64,000 nt of DNA from Thraustochytrium sp. TN22 (GCA_013306675.1 JABLUY010000004.1:186001-250000); one strand, 5' to 3'; shown: positions 22,417-33,366, counted from the stretch's first letter. The notes: a model not told the origin generated them from the sequence alone. Made by a program: numbers and translations.

Positions 22417-25400
22417 ATGGCGCCGGCGCGCGCTCGCGCGGCGCGCGGCGTGTGGCGCGACGTGGACGCCGCCCTGGCGGTCGCGCGCGGCGTGCTGCGG
22501 CTGCGGCGCCGCGGGGCGGAGGACGAGGGGGGCGAGGAGGAGGAGGAACCGCGCGCGCGCAAGAGGCCGCGCGGCGCCGGCGACGCGCGCGAGCAGGGCG
22601 CCAGGGCGCTCGTGGCGGCCGCCATGGGCGCGGAGAGATCGGCCGTGGAGGCCGCGGCGAAAACGCTGGCCGCCCGGGACGCGGCCGCGGCCGAGGCGTC
22701 GGCGCACGCGGCGCTCGAGCTCGTGCCCAGCGACAGGGACGCCTGGGTCGTGGCGCTGGTGGAGGGCATGCACGCAGCCGGAGTGCTGCGAGCCGCCAGC
22801 GCCGTGGCGACGCTGCTGGCGCGGCCGGACGTGGCCGTGGACGACCTGGCGTGCGCCGTGGTGCGCGGCGGAATCTCGACGCCCGCGCCCTGGGCGCAGC
22901 TTCTAGGCGAGGACAGCGGCCTGGCGGCGGCGACGCGGGCGAGGTTCATGGAGAAGCTCGAGGCGCTGGCCGGCGCGCCAGAGGCCGGGCCCCAAGTGCT
23001 GCGCGCCGCCTGTGAGGTGCTGCGCGGCGGACAGTTCTCCGCTGCGGAGGCGCGCGTGCGCCTCGCGAACTTCTTCGTGTCCGTGTACAAGCCCGTGCGC
23101 TGGTTTGAGGAGCGGGCGAGCGCGGATCCAGCAAGATCAGGCGCGCTGGCGACGGCCTGGGTCGCCCAAGCCGAGCTCGCGCGGGCGCTCGTGGACCGCG
23201 TCGGCGGGGCCGGCGCCTTGGACGAGGCTGTCGCGCTGCGTTTAGGCGCCACGAGCCCGCAGGAGAGCCCACTCGACGTCGCTGCGCTCTACCTTTGCGT
23301 GCAGGCGGACGTCGGCCCTGACGTGGCGCGGCACGCACTGCAGTCGGCCAACCGGCTCCTCGCCGAAGCGCTTGGCGTGGAGACTGCCAAGACGCGCATC
23401 AACAAGCTGGTGCTGGCCTCGCAGCTAGCGCAAGCGGCCACGCTGGGTCGGCCCGAGGGCCTCGAGCCAGCGGACTACCGCGGGTGGTTCCGCCAGCAGG
23501 TGCTGGCAAAGCTACGCGCTGCGGGCCGCGCAGCGCCGCAGCAGCTGGCCCAGGTGGACAAGGACATTCTGCGCGCCTGGAAGCGCCTCGCGCCGGAGCA
23601 GTCTGCCGAGGCGGCGCGCGAGCACACCCTGGTGCTGGTCAAGAAGCGATCGCGGCTGTCAAACCACGTCATGGCGACCAAGGCGCTTGTGGCGCGCTTG
23701 CAGGAGGCGCTGCGCGCGCTCGGCGCCGCCCAGGCGGGCCGCGCCATTGCGGCGGACGCCCTCGTTGCGGGCCAGGACCGCGCCGCCCATCAAGTGGCAA
23801 ACCTCTTCGTGGCTCAGGCTGCAGCAGCAGGCGAGGGTCACGTGGCGGCAGCGGCGGAAATTGAGGAGGAGAACGTGCTCTTGCGCCTCGCGACCAGCTA
23901 CCCGGCGCTTGTGGAGCGCTGGCTCGCGCCGGCCTTTGTGGGGACCATGCGACTGGCCGCCTGGCACCCAGACGCAACGCGCGCGCGCGATGCGCAGATG
24001 CACGTGGTGCTTGCGCTGACCAACGCGGCCGCGCCGCGCCCACTTCTGGACCGCGCGAGGCTTCGCGACTGGCTCGCCGCGCGCCGGCAGGCGGCCGAGA
24101 CTGGGTCCCGCGACGCGCTGTTGCCAGCAAGCGCAGCCTCGACTCCGACTCGCGTCGAGGCGCTCTTGCAGACGCTCGCGGCCGATGCCGCCGCCGACCA
24201 GGCGGACGTGGCAGGGGCCCGCTTCCGCGACGCCTTGCAGAAGGCCGCGCATGCCAAGTTGGTCCCGACGCTCGCGCTGGTGGACGGGGTGCTGGCCATG
24301 ATTCCGGCATGGGGCGGCCAGACGCTCCGTGCTTTCATCGGCGCTGCGGCCGAGACTTGGCCGGCGCTCGCCGACGGTGTCTGGGACCGCGTGCACGGCA
24401 TGCTACAGCACTTGCAAGCGCACGCGGCGGCCCGCGCCCTCGGCGAGAACCAGTGTTTGCTGGCCGCAAGGCTTGCGTGCGCCTGGCCATTTGCGCGGGA
24501 CGCAGTGCGCGCCGAACAGCTCATGGCCGCGCTCGTCGACCTCCTGGCTGCTTATGCTGATCACCTGGCGGCCGCGACGGCAGCAGAGGAGGAGGAGGAT
24601 GACGACGACGACGACGACGACGCGATGGCGGAGGCCCGAGACGCGGAGGCACTCGTGGACCGTCTTCTCCGCACTTGCGCGGGCCAGCGGCCCGGACCAG
24701 CGGCGCCCATCATCCTGCCCTTGGCCACCATGTACGCGTGGCTTGCCCGGCGCACCACGTTTCTGATCGACGAAGCCGGTCATGACGAAGTCGACGAGGC
24801 CGAGGACAGCAAGGACGAAGACAGCAAGGACGAGGACAGCGAGGACGGTTCCGCGCAGCGGTGGGCAGCGGACCCTGACATTGAGGCGCTCTACGCGCGG
24901 CTTGCACTGCCCTCGTCCGCGCAGGACGCGCCACCTCTCGCCACCTGGGTCCGCTGGGAGTCGCTCGCGGCGGCGCGCAGCGGCGCGTCACGTTTCCCCG
25001 CGGTCGTAGCGTGGTCCGAGGCCGCCCTGCACTGCTGGTATCCCGGAGCGCTGCACAGTGGCGCCGTCCTACGCGCTGTGCTGCGGCGCGCCAGCGATGG
25101 CGCCGTATCGCCTGCCCTGTACGCCGTTGTGCGGGGCCAGGTCGCCGCAGGCGACGCCACGGCCGCGGCCGGCGCGCTGCGCGTGCTGGAGGACGAGCTC
25201 CGCACCGCCTTGCCACCGGCAGCTGCCGGCGCGCGCGCCCGGGCGGCGACGGCTTGTGGCCTCCTGGTGGCGCTGCACAGCCTTGCGCGCCATCTTGCCA
25301 GCTGCTGCAGTGGAACGACAGCTGCAGCGGCAGACCCCGAGCGCGCCAGCCTCGCTCGCGCGGCGGCTGCGGCGCGTGGGGCGCTGCGCGGCGGCGGCCG

Positions 25401-25629
25401 CTCCCGCGCGTGCGCGCGTCTCCGCGCGGCGCTGCGCGGCGTCGAGGGCGCGGCATCCTTGGTGCGCGGCGGGGGCGGCGGCGGCGGCGACGGCCACGAG
25501 GACGGCGACGGCGACAGCGACGACAGTGGCGGCAGCGACCGTGTTGGCGGCAGCACCGGCAAGGGCGGTGGCGGTGGCATCGGCGGTGGCGCGTGCAAGG
25601 ATCAGGACGGCGGCGCGGGGCGCTGCTGA
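22417..25629 (+). CDS. Unrecognised 1070-aa alanine-rich helical protein
   Basis: An uninterrupted frame starts at an ATG (22417). I do not recognise the family. The protein begins with a short basic/acidic low-complexity stretch (GGEEEEEPRARKRPRG) that may serve as a nuclear signal. It then runs as mostly alpha-helical, Ala/Leu-rich sequence suggesting an alpha-solenoid. There are two acidic inserts (about 24586-24627 and 24783-24850) and a glycine/aspartate-rich tail. One segment around residues 400-440 has a pattern faintly like helices in Fanconi-pathway solenoids such as FANCA, far too weak to call. The next gene on the same strand begins only 54 bp after the stop. The gene has the same strong GC bias as its neighbours. 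Confidence 0.7.
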   Translation: MAPARARAARGVWRDVDAALAVARGVLRLRRRGAEDEGGEEEEEPRARKRPRGAGDAREQGARALVAAAMGAERSAVEAAAKTLAARDAAAAEASAHAALELVPSDRDAWVVALVEGMHAAGVLRAASAVATLLARPDVAVDDLACAVVRGGISTPAPWAQLLGEDSGLAAATRARFMEKLEALAGAPEAGPQVLRAACEVLRGGQFSAAEARVRLANFFVSVYKPVRWFEERASADPARSGALATAWVAQAELARALVDRVGGAGALDEAVALRLGATSPQESPLDVAALYLCVQADVGPDVARHALQSANRLLAEALGVETAKTRINKLVLASQLAQAATLGRPEGLEPADYRGWFRQQVLAKLRAAGRAAPQQLAQVDKDILRAWKRLAPEQSAEAAREHTLVLVKKRSRLSNHVMATKALVARLQEALRALGAAQAGRAIAADALVAGQDRAAHQVANLFVAQAAAAGEGHVAAAAEIEEENVLLRLATSYPALVERWLAPAFVGTMRLAAWHPDATRARDAQMHVVLALTNAAAPRPLLDRARLRDWLAARRQAAETGSRDALLPASAASTPTRVEALLQTLAADAAADQADVAGARFRDALQKAAHAKLVPTLALVDGVLAMIPAWGGQTLRAFIGAAAETWPALADGVWDRVHGMLQHLQAHAAARALGENQCLLAARLACAWPFARDAVRAEQLMAALVDLLAAYADHLAAATAAEEEEDDDDDDDDAMAEARDAEALVDRLLRTCAGQRPGPAAPIILPLATMYAWLARRTTFLIDEAGHDEVDEAEDSKDEDSKDEDSEDGSAQRWAADPDIEALYARLALPSSAQDAPPLATWVRWESLAAARSGASRFPAVVAWSEAALHCWYPGALHSGAVLRAVLRRASDGAVSPALYAVVRGQVAAGDATAAAGALRVLEDELRTALPPAAAGARARAATACGLLVALHSLARHLASCCSGTTAAAADPERASLARAAAAARGALRGGGRSRACARLRAALRGVEGAASLVRGGGGGGGDGHEDGDGDSDDSGGSDRVGGSTGKGGGGGIGGGACKDQDGGAGRC

Positions 25630-25683
25630 AACGAGGCGCGTTTCTGCGCATCCGCCGCGAGCGTGAAAAGGTGACGAGTAAAG

Positions 25684-27086
25684 ATGCTGGCACCGACGCC
25701 GAGATGGCTCGGCGTGGCCGAAGGCCTGTGGTGGGCGCTGCTCGTGGAGACGGCGCCGCGCGCGAACCGCGAGGCGCTGCAGGCGATCCTGGACGCGCTG
25801 CAGCGGCGCGTGCGCGGCGAGGCGGCCAGCGGCGAGCTGGAGGCTACATTCGCGGACTGGGCTCAACGGGGCGGCCGCGGCGCGGTGGAGGGCGGCGCAG
25901 AGATCTCCAAGGCGGCCTTTTGCACGGAGCTGGGCGCCAGGGAGCTGAGTGAGCGCGATCTGGCACTCATGTTCGCCTGCACGGTGAATGAGGGCAACCG
26001 CGCGATTTTGCGGGCAGCGGCCGAGCGCGAGGCGGATGCCGACCCCGAGATGCGCCAGGCGCAGCAGCACCAGCTGCGCATGCGGCTCGCGTTGTGCGAG
26101 AAGGTCTTCTTTTGTCTGGACCGCGACGGCCGCGGCTTCGTGACGCTGGATGACGCCCTGGGCCTGGTGCTGACGCAGGAGGTGGAGAACTTCGAGAGGG
26201 CCAGGGCGGCCTCCCCGCGGCCGGCCCGTAGCGGCGGCGGCCACAACCGCAGCGGCCTCACCTCGCGCGCCGCGGCACAGGATCGCGCGGTCGCTGCGCT
26301 TCGCGCGCTGTCCCAGGGCCAGATCCGCGACGGCATCCTCACGCTTGCGCAGTTCAAGCGGCACTGTCTGCGCGCCAGGGAGGCGGACGCGGACGCGCGG
26401 CGCGCGGCGCGCAAGGCAGGCGTGGGCCTCGACGATATGGGGCTACAGAAGCTTCTCGTCGCGCTCAACGCCCACCAGGACGTCTTCGCGGACGCGGCCG
26501 GCTGCTGGGCGCGCGCAGTGCAGCTTGAGGTACCGGACGATGACCAAGACGGCGCCATGGTGGCGCTCGCGCGGTTTTTGCTCGTGCAAGGCCCGCGCCT
26601 CCGCCTGGACAAGCATGTCGCGGCCCAGCCTTGGGGCTCGGCCGAGGACGTGGACACGATGTGGCGCGCCTTTGCGCGCGGCAACGCGGCGCGTTCGCAG
26701 CCGCGCTGGAAGAAGCTCATTGAGCGTGTCGCGGAGCGTTTTGCCGCGCTCCTGGACGACCTCTTGGGCCAGCTGTTCGGGAAGGCGCTGTCCAAGACAA
26801 CACTTGGCGACGACCGTGAAGGTGAGGTCGAAGCAGAGGACGAGGACGAGGATGGGAACGAGGCCCGACCCATGCGTCGCGCCGCGCCGCTCCCTCGCGC
26901 CTCGTCCAAAATTGCCTCGCCCTCGTACCGCACCCGCTCGCGCCAGCCGCGCCGCGCGACGGAGCCGCCGCAGAGGAGGTCATCGTCCAGGGGGTCGACA
27001 TCTTCGTACAGCCCGCGCGACGGCGGCGCTGGGAGCGGCGAGGGCGCCCGCGGTCGAGGCGGCGTAGCCCGTCGCCCGGCCCGCGC

Positions 27087-27122
<36 letters not shown>

Positions 27123-28932
27123 CAGGGCGGAGCCAGCACGCTACCTGATTGATTTGGAGGCATTGGATGGCGAGGGCGAAGACCAAGTCGAAGCAGGCCA
27201 GGCTGGGACCGACGCGAAGCTTGCCGCCGCCCACGGCAACGAGAATGGCAACGGGAAGCGACCGCCATCGCCGATGGCGTCCTCGACGTCGCAGCCGGCG
27301 AGCCCGACCAAGGATGAGTCCGAGAATGGTCACGCGGAGCGAAGGGCATCGGCGTTTGCGCCGTCGCCGCAATCGCCGGGCCGGAGGCAGCACCAGCGCC
27401 ACGGCGCCAGCATCATCGAGGGCTTTCGGCTGTTCGAAGCGGAGAAGACCAAGCTCTTTGGCTTCTCGAACTCTCAGGTCTCCTCGCTCTGGGACGGCCT
27501 GGGCCACGCCGAGAAGCAGGTGTACGTGGACATGGCTCGCGCCGCCGCGGTCGCAGACGGTCACACGGACGACGAAGATGGGGGTCCAGCCGGGGATGCA
27601 GATGGCGGCGCATCCACGGTGACCGGCGCGACGACGGCGGCGGTCCCGTCGTCGGGCCCCAACGTGCATGTATCCTCGCAGGACCGCGCGCTCCTGCGCT
27701 CGCGTCTGCGCGAGCGCACTGTTGCGTCCGTGACGAACCTGGCGACCGCGATCTGGACGCCGCTCACGATGGACGCGGCCGTGGAGCATATGCTGGCGTC
27801 ACGATTTTCGCCCGGCAGCGCGGACGTGGCGCCAGACGCCAGCTTTCCGGGCGCGGACCCGAGTGAAGAGGCGTTGATGCGGCGCGGGTTGCCACCGCGG
27901 CGCGACGAGGTGGTTGTGCGCGAGGGCGCGCTGCACCACCTGGCGCGCGGCGCGAGCGCGGCGCGGGAGCACTACGCGCGCCTAGTGCTGGCGGCGTCGC
28001 CAGTAGCATCTGAGCTCGTGCTGAGCTCGCCGGACGGCCGTCTGCAGGTCGCAGCGATTCCCTTGGCGGGCGCTTCTGTCTCGCGCGGGCTGCTGCAAAA
28101 GTCGTTCGCGAGCGGGCTCCTCGTGCGCTCCGGGGGCAAGGTGTGGAAGCTGCTCCCCGGTGGCGGCGACGAGGCGCTCGAGGGCTGGCTTGCAGATCTG
28201 TGCTACGTGATCGCCGCGGCTGCGCCGCTGCCTGCGTCGCTCTCTTCGTCGACCTCTTCGTTCTCACAGTTCTCGACGCCGTCTTCGGCGTCCATGCTCG
28301 GCGCGCAGTCGTGGTCGCGGCCGAGCTCGCGCAGCGGTCCGCTGGGCGACCGCCCGGCATCGGCCTCGTGGCAAAGCGCGTCGCGCACGCCACGCTCTCT
28401 GGACTATGGCGTCTCGCCCATTGGCAGCCCGGGCGGCGCCTCGCACAGCACGCGGCCCGTGCCGCGACTGGACACGCTTTCTCCGGCCTCGTACGGTGGG
28501 GCTGGTGCCTTGGGGTCGGGCGCGAGCGAGAACGGCGGCTATGACGGCTACGATGGAAACGGCGGAGGCACACAACACCATCCCGTATCGCATCGCCACG
28601 ACGCGCACCGCGGCGTGTCTCCTGCGTTGACGTCTGCTCACGAGCCGGACGACCGCCTCGCGCAGCTGGAGAAGGCGGCCCGCATGCTGCGGCAGGCTGC
28701 TGAGGGGATCGACCTGGCCTCGGCGCCTGGCGCGGTCTCGGCGCCCTCTCGGCCGCCTCCAAGGCCTCGCGAGGACTCGTACCCGTACTCGGAGCCTGCA
28801 GCACCAGCAGCGCCAGCGGTGCCGACGCGCGCCCCGCCGCCCGGCCCTGAGGATGTAGGCGTGGAGAGCGAGGACGAAGATGGCCGCAACGACGACGAGG
28901 AGGCGGACTTTGAGGATTGTGCGGAGGATTGA
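25684..28932 (+). CDS. Unrecognised 1082-aa protein with an EF-hand-like loop and polyglutamine
   Basis: A continuous frame begins at an ATG (25684), 54 bp after the previous stop. The N-terminal 280 residues are helical and include an EF-hand-like loop LDRDGRGFVTLDD at about 145-157. A basic/serine-rich linker contains eleven glutamines (residues 469-479). Residues about 579-623 (EGFRLFEAEKTKLFGFS and following, with a spaced Trp and KQVYVDMA) weakly resemble an HMG box. Residues about 775-846, ending with EALEGWLADL, could be the end of a PH-like fold. The C-terminus is Ser/Pro/Gly-rich and then acidic. None of these is strong enough to assign a function. The tight spacing suggests a link with the upstream gene, perhaps one transcription unit or one misannotated gene. 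Confidence 0.7.
27088..27120 (+). repeat. CAG trinucleotide run encoding polyglutamine
   Basis: Eleven uninterrupted CAG codons inside the EF-hand-like gene. Absence of CAA interruptions makes it a likely length polymorphism. Confidence 0.95.
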
Positions 28933-29003
28933 ATTGTGCTGATACAAAGGTGGCGATGATAAACAGAAGAGAGATGATCTATTTTCTTCTCAAGCTCTAT
29001 AGA

Positions 29004-29006
<3 letters not shown>

Positions 29007-29037
<31 letters not shown>
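29007..29037. repeat. GA dinucleotide microsatellite
   Basis: About fifteen GA units lie in the 243-bp gap between two convergent genes (stops at 28932 and 29176), and so in 3' flanking sequence of both. Nothing else is visible in this gap. Confidence 0.95.
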
Positions 29038-29039
<2 letters not shown>

Positions 29040-29175
29040 AAGGTATCTGTTTGTGGTGTGGTGGCAAAAGAGCGTGTACTCGTTGTTTTGTTTCCTATTG
29101 TTGGGGGTCGTGGATGTTCTCCTTGTCGACACGTGATCAGCGGCAGGGCGTGAAAGGGGCGGGGAATAGCAAGGT

Positions 29176-31446
29176 TCAGTCGGAGGAGAGCAGGGTCTGA
29201 GTGTGGCGCAGAATCGGGGAAAGCACGGGCGGGTTGCTGGCGAGAGAAAAAGGGTCGAGCAGGAACATGCCCTCACCAAAGAGCGTATCGTCAAAAGCAC
29301 CCACGTCGACCTTTTTGAAGTCGGCGCCCGTGGGCGTCGGCAGGCCGTTGAGCGGTGTCGGGCATGAGTTGCCACCGCGCGGCGTGGGCGAGAAGATGCA
29401 CGGGTTGATGGCGGGCAGTGGCGGGATGAAGTTGAGCATCTCGCTGACCGGAGTGTTTTGCTGTGTGAGCGCCGTGGGCGTGCCGCCGGCCATGGTCCAC
29501 TCGCACGGGTCTAGACTACACTGTACATGGAGGTTGCGCGGTTTGTTGGAATGGGTCTTGCGCGAGGCGCCGCGCACGACGCCGCCGCTGATGCCGCCGC
29601 TCTTGGTGCGCGGCTTGGGCCGCGGCGTGAGCACAGACGGCAGGATGTCGGTCATGCTCGGGCTTGGGCTCTGCTGGCCCGAGATGTATTGCTGTATCCG
29701 CGACCAGACGGCGCTCACGGCGAGTGTAGTGCCGCTCTGGTTGGCCTCCTCGACGAAGTTGAGCACCTCCTGGTGCATGGCCTGCTGCTGGCTGTCGGAA
29801 AAGGTCATGTCGGCGAAGCCCTTGCGTCGGCCGAGCTCGCGCACGAAGTTGCCGAACTTGAGCAGACTGATGACCGCCTTGGAGTGCTTGAGGCCGGCCT
29901 TCTTGGCACGCTTCCGCGCGCGATTTGCCTTGGCGTCCGAGTCATCTTCTGCGCTGGCCGCGCCGCGCTTGCGCGTGGCCTCGGCCGACGGCGGCCGCGA
30001 GGTGGCCGACGAGGACACGGACCCGGCCATGAGGGAGAGCTCGCTGCCTGCCGAGGTGGCGCTCCCCGGGACGCGCTTTTTGGAGGCGGCGCCGTTGGAG
30101 GTGGCGCCGCAGTTCTCGCCCACCATGTTGGTCTTGTTCTGGAAGGGCACGCCCTTGGTTCGGGCTCCGCCCTTGGTGGCCGTCGTGGAGGAGCAGGACC
30201 CAGCCGCGGCCGCGGCCGCAGCAGCCGCGGCCGCAGCCGCGTTCTCTTCCTTGACGGCCGCCGCGGCCGCCGCGGCGGCCGCCAGCACGCCGTTGGCGGA
30301 GATGCGGTTGCTCGCGCCGCCGCGCGAGTCGGCGCTACGGACCGAGGAGGCGACGCTCGCGGCGCCGGAGGCGGAACCCGCGTTAGCTGCGGTGGCAGCC
30401 GCGGCCGCAGTGCCGGCGCCGGCGGGCCCTCCCGCGGCGCGGTCCCTGGTGGACTTGAGCAGCTCTTGGTGGCGGCGGATCTTCTCGCGCGCGGCAATGA
30501 CCGAGTTGCGATTCGTGGGCTGCTCCACGAGCACGGCCTCTGGTGGCAGGCGCACGTTGTTGCGCTGCTTGGGGCCTGGCGTGTGCTGCAGTTTGATGTT
30601 GCTCAGCACGCCACTGAGTGGGGCCGACGAGACCGAGGCCCCGGACACGGAGGAGGCCGCCGACGAGGAGGACGCCGCGGTGGTCTGCTTGCTGCGCTTC
30701 TGCTGGAACTTGCGGCGCATGGCCGAGTTCCAGCGGTTTTTGACGGCGTTTTCGGAGCGGCCCGGCAGCACCTTTGCGATCTCGCACCAGCGGTTGCCCA
30801 GCTTCTCCTGGTACTCGACCAGGATGCGGTCCTCCTCCTCGGTCCAGCCACCCTTTTTGATGCTCGGGTCCAGGTGGTTGAACCAGCGCTCGCGACACTG
30901 CTTGCCGATGCGGCCTGGGATGAGCGTGGCGATCTCGGACCACTTGGTGACGCCACTCTCGATCGCCTCCATGATGGTGTCGTCCTCTTCCTTGGTCCAC
31001 GGGCCCTTGATGAGCCCTGGCTTGAGCACCTTTTGCCACCGGTGCAGGCACTGCACGTCGCTTCGCTTGCCGTTCAAGAACTCCTGCGAGATGCGCTTCC
31101 AGTTGCGCGCCCCGATCGAGTCCACTGCCTTCTTGAGCAGCGCGTCCTCTTCCTTGGTCCACTTGCCACAGTCCCTGTTCTGCTGCAGCTGCTCCTCCCG
31201 CGCGCGCTTGGCCGCCGCTGCGCTGTTCGCCGCAATCTGCTGCGCCTGCTGCGCCTGCTGCGCCTGCTGCACCTGCTGCGTCTGCGGCGCCTGCTGCACC
31301 TGGTGCATCTGCTGCATTTGCTGCATTTGCTGCATCTGCTGCATCTGCTGCGTCTGCTGCGTCTGCACCTGCCCCAGCGCCGCCGCCGCCGCCGCCGCCC
31401 CGTTCGCCGCCTGCCCCGCGGCCGCTGCCGTCTGCGCGGCGCTCAT
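29176..31446 (-). CDS. Three-repeat (R1R2R3) Myb transcription factor
   Basis: A 756-residue protein starting at the ATG at 31446. Residues 28-70 are Gln/Met/Ala-rich with repeated QQM and QQA units. Three Myb/SANT repeats follow: R1 about 94-142 (WTKEEDALLKKAV), R2 148-195 (WTKEEDDTIMEAI, with GRIGKQCRERW) and R3 199-246 (WTEEEDRILVEY, with GRSENAVKNRWNSAMRR). Spacing and tryptophans match animal c-Myb and plant MYB3R proteins, which act in the nucleus and in plants control G2/M genes. The remainder holds polyalanine runs and serine-rich linkers, and a helical patch near residues 505-570. It is a sequence-specific DNA-binding protein. Cell-cycle control is inference from the family. Confidence 0.93.
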   Translation of the reverse strand: MSAAQTAAAAGQAANGAAAAAAALGQVQTQQTQQMQQMQQMQQMQQMHQVQQAPQTQQVQQAQQAQQAQQIAANSAAAAKRAREEQLQQNRDCGKWTKEEDALLKKAVDSIGARNWKRISQEFLNGKRSDVQCLHRWQKVLKPGLIKGPWTKEEDDTIMEAIESGVTKWSEIATLIPGRIGKQCRERWFNHLDPSIKKGGWTEEEDRILVEYQEKLGNRWCEIAKVLPGRSENAVKNRWNSAMRRKFQQKRSKQTTAASSSSAASSVSGASVSSAPLSGVLSNIKLQHTPGPKQRNNVRLPPEAVLVEQPTNRNSVIAAREKIRRHQELLKSTRDRAAGGPAGAGTAAAAATAANAGSASGAASVASSVRSADSRGGASNRISANGVLAAAAAAAAAVKEENAAAAAAAAAAAAAGSCSSTTATKGGARTKGVPFQNKTNMVGENCGATSNGAASKKRVPGSATSAGSELSLMAGSVSSSATSRPPSAEATRKRGAASAEDDSDAKANRARKRAKKAGLKHSKAVISLLKFGNFVRELGRRKGFADMTFSDSQQQAMHQEVLNFVEEANQSGTTLAVSAVWSRIQQYISGQQSPSPSMTDILPSVLTPRPKPRTKSGGISGGVVRGASRKTHSNKPRNLHVQCSLDPCEWTMAGGTPTALTQQNTPVSEMLNFIPPLPAINPCIFSPTPRGGNSCPTPLNGLPTPTGADFKKVDVGAFDDTLFGEGMFLLDPFSLASNPPVLSPILRHTQTLLSSD

Positions 31447-31894
31447 GTCCTCGCGCGCGTCGCCCTCCGCGCGTCCCAGTCCCAGTTTTGCTCAACTGCA
31501 CGCACGCCCTCCCTCGCGCCTCTTCCGCCTCCTGGCGGCCTCGCTCGCCCGCCCGCCCGCCTGGCCGCGCCTGGCTCGCCTCGCCTGGCCTCGCCTCGCC
31601 TCGCCTCGCGGCGCTCTGCCTCCTCGCCCGCGGCGCGCGGGCGCCGCGGCGCCGCCTGCGCTCGCTCGCCTCTCGCGCCGCCGCGTGCGCTCGGGCTCTG
31701 CGGCGCGCGGCGCGCCCGCGGCGCGGGGGGCACGGCGCGCACGGGAGGCGGGGCAGGAGGGGCGCTACCGCCGCGCTCCGCGCGACCGTTGCGCCTCGCC
31801 GCGCCGCGCCGCCGCGCCGCGCCGCGCCTGCTGCGCCGCCGCGCTCCGATCGCTGCACGCGCTCCGTCTGGTTTTGTCCGGGAGCGGCGCGCAG

Positions 31895-31910
31895 TGGGAC
31901 GCGCGTCCCA
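31895..31910. promoter_or_regulatory. 16-bp perfect palindrome, copy 1
   Basis: TGGGACGCGCGTCCCA is its own reverse complement and lies about 450 bp upstream of the Myb ATG. An identical copy is at 33146-33161. Confidence 0.45.
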
Positions 31911-33145
31911 GTCGCGGCGGCAGCGCGAGAGCGCGGAGAGCGCGGCGCGGCGCGCGGCGCGCGGCGCGGCGGCGCGGCGGCGGCGGCCGGCGGCGCGGCG
32001 CGAGGCGAGCGCAGCAGGCCGCGCCGCGCCGCGCCGCGCTGCACGGGCCGGCGGCGTCCGTTTCGGGCGGCTTCCGTTTGAGCGCCCGTGGGTGGGCCAG
32101 AGCCGGGGCGACCACCGCAGCCGGCAGGACGCAGCGAACGAACGCGGGAGGATGAGGAGGGACGAGCCTAGCTAGCCTGCGCGCGGGCGAGGCGAGGGCC
32201 GGGCGGCGAGGCGCAGGCAGCGGCGAAGGCCCGAGGGGCTGGACCGACGGGCAGCGACTGCGTGTGGTGGGCGGGGCTGGAGGCTGAGGAGGCTGCGTGG
32301 GCGGCAGCAAGCGCGAACTGGCGGGGCGAGGCCGACCAGACACGCGCAGTGCCGCGCCATGCTTCGCGACGAAGTGATGGCGGAGGGATTCATGGCGAGC
32401 GCAGAGGCGGGCGAGTGGGCATTGGCCATGAGGTAGCTTGTGGAGCGGCCGGAGGAGGAAGCAAGCGAGACCGTGGCACCGTGTGGACTGGCCATCAACT
32501 AATGAAAAGCATGAGCTTGCTTGGCCTTAATGTCAGCGCAAGCAAGCAAGCAAGTGGCTGGCGGCAGTGGCGCCGGCGGGCCAGCACCAGCCGCCACGGA
32601 TCGAAAGCATGAAAGCAAGAGAGGAAGCCTGCGTGAGCTGAGCTGCGAGCTGAGCTGAGCTGAAGCTTTCTTCGAAGACGAGTGCGGTGGCGCATTTCAC
32701 TCGCTAGCAAACGCACGTAGCCTAGACGCCGAGACGCAAGGCAACCACGCAAGCCTGAGTTGAATCAATCGCCACCGCGACCAAGGTCCCGTGGCACGCA
32801 ACTCTCCCAGTAAGTTAAAGCCCATCGCAGCGCAGCCAGCCCGCATCCCAGCGCAGAGCGCACAGCGGCAGCGCAGCCTGGGCTGGCTGCCCGCGACGAG
32901 AATGGCCGCCCAATGCCGTTGCGAAGCGCCGCCAGTGCCCCCAGCCAGAGGGCCCCTCTGGAACCTCGCGCGACTCGCGGTTCCTGCTAAGAGGGGGGCC
33001 GGTGCGCGCAACGCAGACTCGCGCACGCGCGGCGCGACAGCCTGCTTGAGCCGCCTGCCGCCGCGCCCAGAGGCGCGCTCCGCCGCCCCCTGCCCGCGCG
33101 GCCGCGCTCTGGCCCTCCACGCCCCAGCCCTCTGCAACGCGCCAA

Positions 33146-33161
33146 TGGGACGCGCGTCCCA
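33146..33161. promoter_or_regulatory. 16-bp perfect palindrome, copy 2
   Basis: A second exact TGGGACGCGCGTCCCA, 1251 bp further from the Myb gene than copy 1. The bases outside the palindrome differ apart from a few, so this is not simply a large duplication. Confidence 0.45.
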
Positions 33162-33219
33162 CTGGGGACACCTCTCGACTGGCCGCAGTACATGGGCTGG
33201 ACTCGGAATCACGATGGGA

Positions 33220-33284
33220 TGGATGAGGTGAGACTGGGGCGGGATGAGATGTGACTGGGGCGGGATGAGATGTGACGAAATGTG
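33220..33284 (+). repeat. 21-bp tandem repeat (GATGAGATGTGACTGGGGC type)
   Basis: About three imperfect units containing GATGAGRTGWGACTGGGGCGG follow one another. The third decays into shorter GAAATGTGAC pieces. It is intergenic. Confidence 0.75.
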
Positions 33285-33366
33285 ACGGGCCGGGACGCTC
33301 CATGGCTGCTCGGAGAGGGCTCGCTCGCTGCGCCGGGCGAGACGGGCCGCACCGCGCTGGACTGCA

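Noticed and set aside
27418-27552. An HMG box in the polyglutamine protein
   Set aside because: Only a partial match to the helix pattern, with no clear basic DNA-binding N-terminus. It is mentioned in the feature but not called.
29201-32175. Long plus-strand frames across the Myb gene and its upstream spacer
   Set aside because: They are antisense to a clear R1R2R3 Myb and continue into Arg/Ala low-complexity sequence.
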